NCBI GenBank assembly: GCA_002477275.1
Contig: DLOU01000048.1
Location: 50,977 to 61,163, forward strand
Source: Caryophanales bacterium UBA7476
GTDB lineage: Bacteria; Bacillota_I; Bacilli_A; RF39; UBA660
DNA length: 10,187 nucleotides
Reading direction: 5' to 3'
In this document: positions 7,231-10,187 of the stretch, one piece after another
Position numbering within the stretch: position 1 is the stretch's first letter
Layout of the letters: each line of letters begins with the position of its first letter
Made by a program: the position numbers and the translations under genes
The notes under the pieces: model-generated
The model's input: the letters and a program-made list of their open reading frames with translations, nothing else
Told to the model about the DNA's origin: nothing
Database searches by the model: none

Positions 7231-8135
7231 TATTTTACCTCCAATTCATATCCAGTAGCAGAAAGAAAAACATCATCCATTCGTCCCTTAATTATTTCAT
7301 AGTCTTTAAATATATTTTTATTTTTTATTATTAAATTAGTTGCTTGTTTGGTATTATCAATTTCTATTTTATAAGCATCTCTAATTTTCTTATATGGTAA
7401 ATTTAACTTTTTTATTTCTTCTTCTGTTATATTATAAATAATAATTGTATCTGAAGCGTATTTATTTTTAAGTTCTAATGATGTGCCTTCAGCGATTATT
7501 TTTCCTTTATCTAAAATAGTAATGTAATCAGCATCACTAGCTTCTTCCATATAATGAGTTGTTAAAAATACAGTCATTTTATAATCTTTTCTTAAATTTT
7601 TAATTATATTCCATATTTTTTTTCTTGTTCCAGGATCTAAACCCGTTGTTGGTTCATCCAATATTAATATTTGTGGATTATGAATAATTGATCTAGCAAT
7701 ATCAACTCTTCTTTTTTGACCACCAGATAATTTAGATATTGGTTTATTCTTTATCTCTTTTAAATCAAATAACTGCTCCAATTTATTATACCTTTTATCA
7801 AATTTGTCTAGAGTAATCCCATATAATCCAGCTCTAAACTTTATATTGTCATAAACTGATAAGGATTTATCTAAGACTGATTCTTGGAACACAACCCCAA
7901 TTTGATTTTTAATATATTCAGAATCTTTTGAAACATCCTTACCACATACAAATATTTTACCAGAATCTATTTTTAAATTTCCACATATCATTGAAATTGT
8001 TGTACTTTTACCAGCTCCATTAATTCCTAAAAATGCAAACAATTCTCCATTTTTTACCTTTAGGCTTAATTTATTAACAGCCTTAACATTTCCAAATGAT
8101 TTACATAAATTTTCTATTTTAATAATTTCTTCCAT
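7230..8135 (-). CDS. ABC-2 exporter ATP-binding protein (DrrA/CcmA-like)
   Basis: This 301-residue cytoplasmic ATPase energises the ABC-2 permease. Motifs are Walker A GINGAGKST at 37-45, Q-loop Gln84 in VVFQES, signature LSGGQ at 136-140, Walker B LILDEP at 157-162 with Glu161, the TTGLDP D-loop, and H-loop His194. The last 80 or so residues are a C-terminal extension ending GRMDDVFLSATGYELEV, typical of DrrA-like exporters (the xxLEDVFLxLTG end). I chose the ATG at 8133-8135 because AAAGGAGT (8141-8148) lies six bases upstream of it. A TTG at 8139-8141 in the same frame abuts the RBS and is unlikely to be used. The gene diverges from the AraC-type regulator at 8272. A TGATATAAT extended -10 lies at 8158-8166 and a TTGACA further up at 8233-8238. 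Confidence 0.94.
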   Translation of the reverse strand: MEEIIKIENLCKSFGNVKAVNKLSLKVKNGELFAFLGINGAGKSTTISMICGNLKIDSGKIFVCGKDVSKDSEYIKNQIGVVFQESVLDKSLSVYDNIKFRAGLYGITLDKFDKRYNKLEQLFDLKEIKNKPISKLSGGQKRRVDIARSIIHNPQILILDEPTTGLDPGTRKKIWNIIKNLRKDYKMTVFLTTHYMEEASDADYITILDKGKIIAEGTSLELKNKYASDTIIIYNITEEEIKKLNLPYKKIRDAYKIEIDNTKQATNLIIKNKNIFKDYEIIKGRMDDVFLSATGYELEVK

Positions 8136-8157
8136 AAACAACTCCTTTGTTTTACTA

Positions 8158-8238
8158 ATTATATCACAATAAATGAAAATTTAATAATAGATTATTTAGT
8201 GAGTAAAAAAAATATGTGATAAATACCCACATTGTCAA
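8158..8238 (-). promoter_or_regulatory. Candidate promoter region of the ABC-2 operon
   Basis: On the minus strand an extended -10 TGATATAAT occupies 8158-8166. Upstream, TTGACA at 8233-8238 has a possible -10 TATTTT at 8209-8214 (18-bp spacing). Either or both could serve the operon. The TTGACA overlaps, on the other strand, a TTGTCA at 8232-8237 facing the AraC gene. Confidence 0.4.
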
Positions 8239-8246
8239 ATTATGTG
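8213..8246. promoter_or_regulatory. Candidate regulator-binding repeats between AraC and ABC-2 genes
   Basis: TATGTG occurs at 8213-8218 and 8241-8246, 28 bp apart in the same orientation. ATGTG at 8214-8218 is also inverted as CACAT at 8228-8232. A further TGTGATA appears at 8215-8221 and in inverted form (TATCACA) at 8162-8168. They lie around the overlapping -35 boxes of the two divergent genes, where an AraC-type activator would be expected to bind. Such short AT-rich matches can arise by chance. Confidence 0.35.
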
Positions 8247-8271
8247 TTAAAATAATATATAGGTGGTTTTC

Positions 8272-9066
8272 TTGAATATTTATAAAAGTTTAAATGAAAT
8301 AACTAAATATATAGATGATAATTTAGAAGAAAAAATAGATTATAATGTTTTAGCAAAATTTTTGGGTGTGAACTCTTATACCATGCAGAAATTATTTACT
8401 ATGATTGCGGGTATAACACTTTCTGAATATATTAGAAAAAGAAGATTATCTAACGCTGGATATGATTTATATGAAGGAAATTTTAAAATAATAGATATAG
8501 CACTTAAATATCAATATGATAGTCCTACATCATTTTCTCGTACCTTTGAAAAATTTCACGGTATTAAACCCAGTTTAGTAAATAAAAAAACAAAACTTAA
8601 AAATTTTCCTAGAATAATATTTAATGAAGAAATTACTATTACAACTGAACTTGATTATGAAATAATAACTTTAGATAATATGGATTTATACGGAATAAGT
8701 ATTTCTGTTAACAATAAAACAATAGGTGAAAAGGCTCCAATATTTTTTAAAAAAATAGAAAATAAATATAGGGATAAATATGGAGAAGTTAAGTATGGAA
8801 TGATTACATATGATGTAATTAGAGAGGAGAGTCAAAAATATTATTGCCTATATGACAAAGTTATTAAAGAATTTGAACATATTAAAATACCACAAAGTAA
8901 ATGGTTAAAATTTGTAATTAATTCACAAAAATCAGATGAAATACAAGATATGTCACATAAATTTTATAAAGAATTTTTACCGTCTTGTAAATATAATTTA
9001 AAAGAATTACCAGAACTGGAGTATTACCACGATAATATAACTGAATTTTTAATAGCTATATATTAA
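8272..9066 (+). CDS. AraC-family regulator with C-terminal GyrI-like effector-binding domain
   Basis: This 264-residue protein has an N-terminal double-HTH AraC domain: first helices near 22-45 (YNVLAKFLGVNSYTMQKLF), then IDIALKYQYDSPTSFSRTFEKFHGIKP at about 74-100. The remaining residues, 120-264, form a GyrI/Rob/BmrR-like ligand pocket domain ending near TEFLIAIY. HTH-first plus GyrI-like is the Rob/TipA-style drug-sensor layout. I prefer the TTG at 8272-8274 as start, because AGGTGG (8261-8266) lies five bases upstream. An upstream GTG at 8263 falls inside that RBS. It is divergent from the ABC-2 exporter operon and is very likely its activator in response to a small hydrophobic molecule; that role is inferred from domain type and position. 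The 3' end overlaps the convergent LysR gene by 11 bp. Confidence 0.9.
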   Translation: MNIYKSLNEITKYIDDNLEEKIDYNVLAKFLGVNSYTMQKLFTMIAGITLSEYIRKRRLSNAGYDLYEGNFKIIDIALKYQYDSPTSFSRTFEKFHGIKPSLVNKKTKLKNFPRIIFNEEITITTELDYEIITLDNMDLYGISISVNNKTIGEKAPIFFKKIENKYRDKYGEVKYGMITYDVIREESQKYYCLYDKVIKEFEHIKIPQSKWLKFVINSQKSDEIQDMSHKFYKEFLPSCKYNLKELPELEYYHDNITEFLIAIY

Positions 9067-9943
9067 TTCTTTTATTTAAAATATTAATAAATTTAGATAC
9101 TGTAAAACTTGGTATAAAATTGCTTTTAATAGCGTATCCAAGTTTTCTTTTTGGTATTTTTATGTTCGTTTTTATTTCAAATAAAGATTTATTTAACCTA
9201 TCTTCTATAAATTCTTGTGTCAAAAGTGCAATTCCAAAGTCATTTTCAGCGAGTTTTACTAATAAACCATGACTTGCAACTTCCATTTTTGGATTACATG
9301 TTAGATTATTATCCTTTAAAAAAGTGTTAAAATTAATTCTTGTAATTGATGGAACTTTTTGCAGTAATATATCTTCATTTAACAAAGTTTCAATATTATT
9401 ACAAACTTTATTTTTATATTTTTTACCACCCACAAAAATATCATTTAAATTTGTTATAACTTTATAATTTATATCATTTATACTATAATCTGGAACAGCC
9501 GTTATTATAATATCTAATGTTCCATTTCTCAAATCTCTAACTAAAGATTCAGTTAAATTATTAGTAATATTAATAACTATATTTGGATACTTACTATGAA
9601 ATTCTTTTAAATATGGCATTAAATAATATTCTGAAATAGTTGTTGTAGACCCAATATTTATGACACCTTCATCTAAATTTTTTAATGATGTAAATTTGTT
9701 AGTTCCATTAATAAAATAATTCATACCTTCTTTAATAAATTCAAATAATTCTTTTCCTTCATTTGTTAAAATAACCCCTTTTGGAGTTCTAATAAATAAG
9801 GTGCCACCTAGTTCATTTTCTAAAGTTTTAATAGACTGAGTAACAGCAGGCTGACTAATCATTAATTTTTCTGCGCCTTTTGAAATACTTTTTTGATTTG
9901 CAACCTCATAAAATACTTTATATAATTCAAAATTAATATTCAT
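9056..9943 (-). CDS. LysR-family transcriptional regulator
   Basis: This 295-residue protein has the LysR layout. The N-terminal winged HTH is at 1-60 (FYEVANQKSISKGAEKLMIS, then QPAVTQSIKTLENELGGTLF and RTPKGVILTNEGKEL). A linker helix follows, then a periplasmic-binding-protein-like effector domain from about residue 90 (GVINIGSTTTISEYYLMPYL) to the end. Length is normal for the family. The ATG at 9941-9943 follows GAGGAGG at 9948-9954. An extended -10 TGGTATAAT lies at 10001-10009 with a TTGTAT -35 17 bp upstream. A LysR-type palindrome sits at 9958-9976, between the promoter and the gene, suggesting autorepression. The divergent 43-codon ORF at 10049 is the probable main target. The effector is unknown. 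The 3' end overlaps the convergent AraC gene and carries that gene's probable terminator. Confidence 0.93.
   Translation of the reverse strand: MNINFELYKVFYEVANQKSISKGAEKLMISQPAVTQSIKTLENELGGTLFIRTPKGVILTNEGKELFEFIKEGMNYFINGTNKFTSLKNLDEGVINIGSTTTISEYYLMPYLKEFHSKYPNIVINITNNLTESLVRDLRNGTLDIIITAVPDYSINDINYKVITNLNDIFVGGKKYKNKVCNNIETLLNEDILLQKVPSITRINFNTFLKDNNLTCNPKMEVASHGLLVKLAENDFGIALLTQEFIEDRLNKSLFEIKTNIKIPKRKLGYAIKSNFIPSFTVSKFINILNKRINI
9104..9152 (+). terminator. Probable intrinsic terminator of the AraC gene, inside the lysR 3' end
   Basis: AAAACTTGG at 9104-9112 pairs perfectly with CCAAGTTTT at 9138-9146. Inner pairs (ATA/TAT after a one-base bulge, GCT/AGC) continue the stem. It is followed by TTTTCTTTTT at 9143-9152. 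It is 37 bp past the AraC stop codon and within LysR coding sequence. Confidence 0.6.
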
Positions 9944-9957
9944 GTTTTCCTCCTCTA

Positions 9958-9976
9958 ATATAAGTATTACTTATAT
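9958..9976. promoter_or_regulatory. LysR-box palindrome (ATATAAG-N5-CTTATAT)
   Basis: Perfect 7-bp arms surround TATTA, and the site contains the T-N11-A pattern typical of LysR-type regulator sites. Its centre (9967) is about 65 bp upstream of the predicted start of the divergent small ORF transcript, the usual LysR recognition position. It also lies just downstream of the lysR promoter. A further half-site-like ATAAG at 9982-9986 may be part of the activation site. Confidence 0.65.
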
Positions 9977-9996
9977 AACACATAAGAAATATATAT

Positions 9997-10025
9997 TTGA
10001 ATTATACCATACTTTATAATATAAT
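9997..10025 (+). promoter_or_regulatory. Sigma-A type promoter of the 43-codon ORF, overlapping the lysR promoter
   Basis: TTGAAT at 9997-10002 and a perfect TATAAT at 10020-10025 are 17 bp apart, giving a start near 10032. The lysR -10 on the other strand (10001-10006) overlaps this -35 box, so the two promoters are mutually exclusive or regulated together. Confidence 0.7.
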
Positions 10026-10048
10026 ACAAATAAAAAGAAGGAGATACT

Positions 10049-10180
10049 ATGAAAAAAGAAATAATCATGAAAATAATCAAATTCAAAATTGAAGAAGAAA
10101 AAACACCAAATGAAGATGAATTAATTGAATCTTTAAATGAAGGTTTTTCTAAACTATATACTAATGTGGTGCTAGTATAG
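10049..10180 (+). CDS. Small 43-residue protein of unknown function, divergent from lysR
   Basis: ATG at 10049-10051 follows AAGGAG (10038-10043) at a good distance and reads 43 codons to TAG at 10178-10180. I do not recognise the product. It begins MKKEIIMKIIKF, a basic amphipathic stretch, then has acidic EEEKTPNEDELIESL, and ends in LYTNVVLV. The middle segment PNEDELIESLNEGFSKLY looks like a soluble helix. There is no membrane segment or signal peptide. It has its own near-consensus promoter, and a LysR-box lies about 65 bp above the transcription start, which argues that it is a real expressed gene or leader. It could be a small regulatory protein, a leader ORF for genes just beyond the window, or the truncated start of a once longer gene. 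Confidence 0.62.
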   Translation: MKKEIIMKIIKFKIEEEKTPNEDELIESLNEGFSKLYTNVVLV

Positions 10181-10187
10181 ATATATA

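Noticed and set aside
8136..8141. TTG at 8139-8141 as start of the ABC-2 ATPase
   Set aside because: It abuts the AAAGGAG ribosome binding site. The ATG at 8133-8135 has correct spacing and matches the usual N-terminus.
8263..8271. GTG at 8263 as start of the AraC-family gene
   Set aside because: It falls inside the AGGTGG ribosome binding site. The TTG at 8272 is properly spaced.
1..10187. CRISPR array, tRNA, rRNA, intact IS element or phage genes
   Set aside because: No regularly spaced repeats, RNA-gene signatures, transposase or integrase motifs were seen on either strand.

Overview
The window is very AT-rich, with AT-biased third codon positions, strong GGAGG-type ribosome binding sites, TTGAAT/TATAAT promoters and occasional TTG starts. 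This suggests a low-GC Bacillota, probably a Clostridia-like anaerobe. The standard code is used (TAA, TAG and TGA all end genes). No tRNA, rRNA, CRISPR array or intact insertion sequence is visible, and I cannot assign a species.

Left part (1-3721, + strand): a four-gene export operon. It holds the 3' end of a TetR-type repressor cut by the window edge, a MacB/LolD-type ABC ATPase that overlaps it by ATGA, a 769-residue two-domain FtsX-type permease, and an unassigned 85-residue helical soluble protein. The layout is that of a self-regulated efflux or peptide-resistance cassette.

Middle (3722-4586): decayed DNA. I read two broken fragments of the AlbA_2/RecG-like ATP-binding plus winged-helix protein family. 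They lie in the reverse of their order in an intact protein, with a nested inverted repeat between them.

Centre (4587-6313): a minus-strand HD-superfamily hydrolase diverges from a plus-strand HAD-superfamily phosphatase. The HD gene has a TAA codon followed in the same frame by 28 more codons that look protein-like, so it appears to be nonsense-truncated. The HAD gene has a near-consensus promoter and a leader of about 108 nt with a 20-bp palindrome. It ends at a bidirectional hairpin terminator shared with the next operon.

Right part (6290-10187): a minus-strand ABC-2 exporter (permease and ATPase, one-base stop/start overlap) is divergent from an AraC-type regulator with a GyrI-like ligand domain, a usual drug-sensing and efflux pairing. 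The AraC gene converges on and overlaps a LysR-type regulator gene by 11 bp. The LysR gene is divergent from a 43-codon ORF with an excellent promoter and RBS. A LysR-box palindrome centred about 65 bp upstream of the predicted start site makes that small ORF the likely LysR target.

Most of the window is ordinary accessory-genome content: transport with local regulators. The points most worth a second look are the interrupted HD gene, the LysR-controlled small ORF, the 85-residue partner of the FtsX-type transporter, and the scrambled pseudogene remnants.
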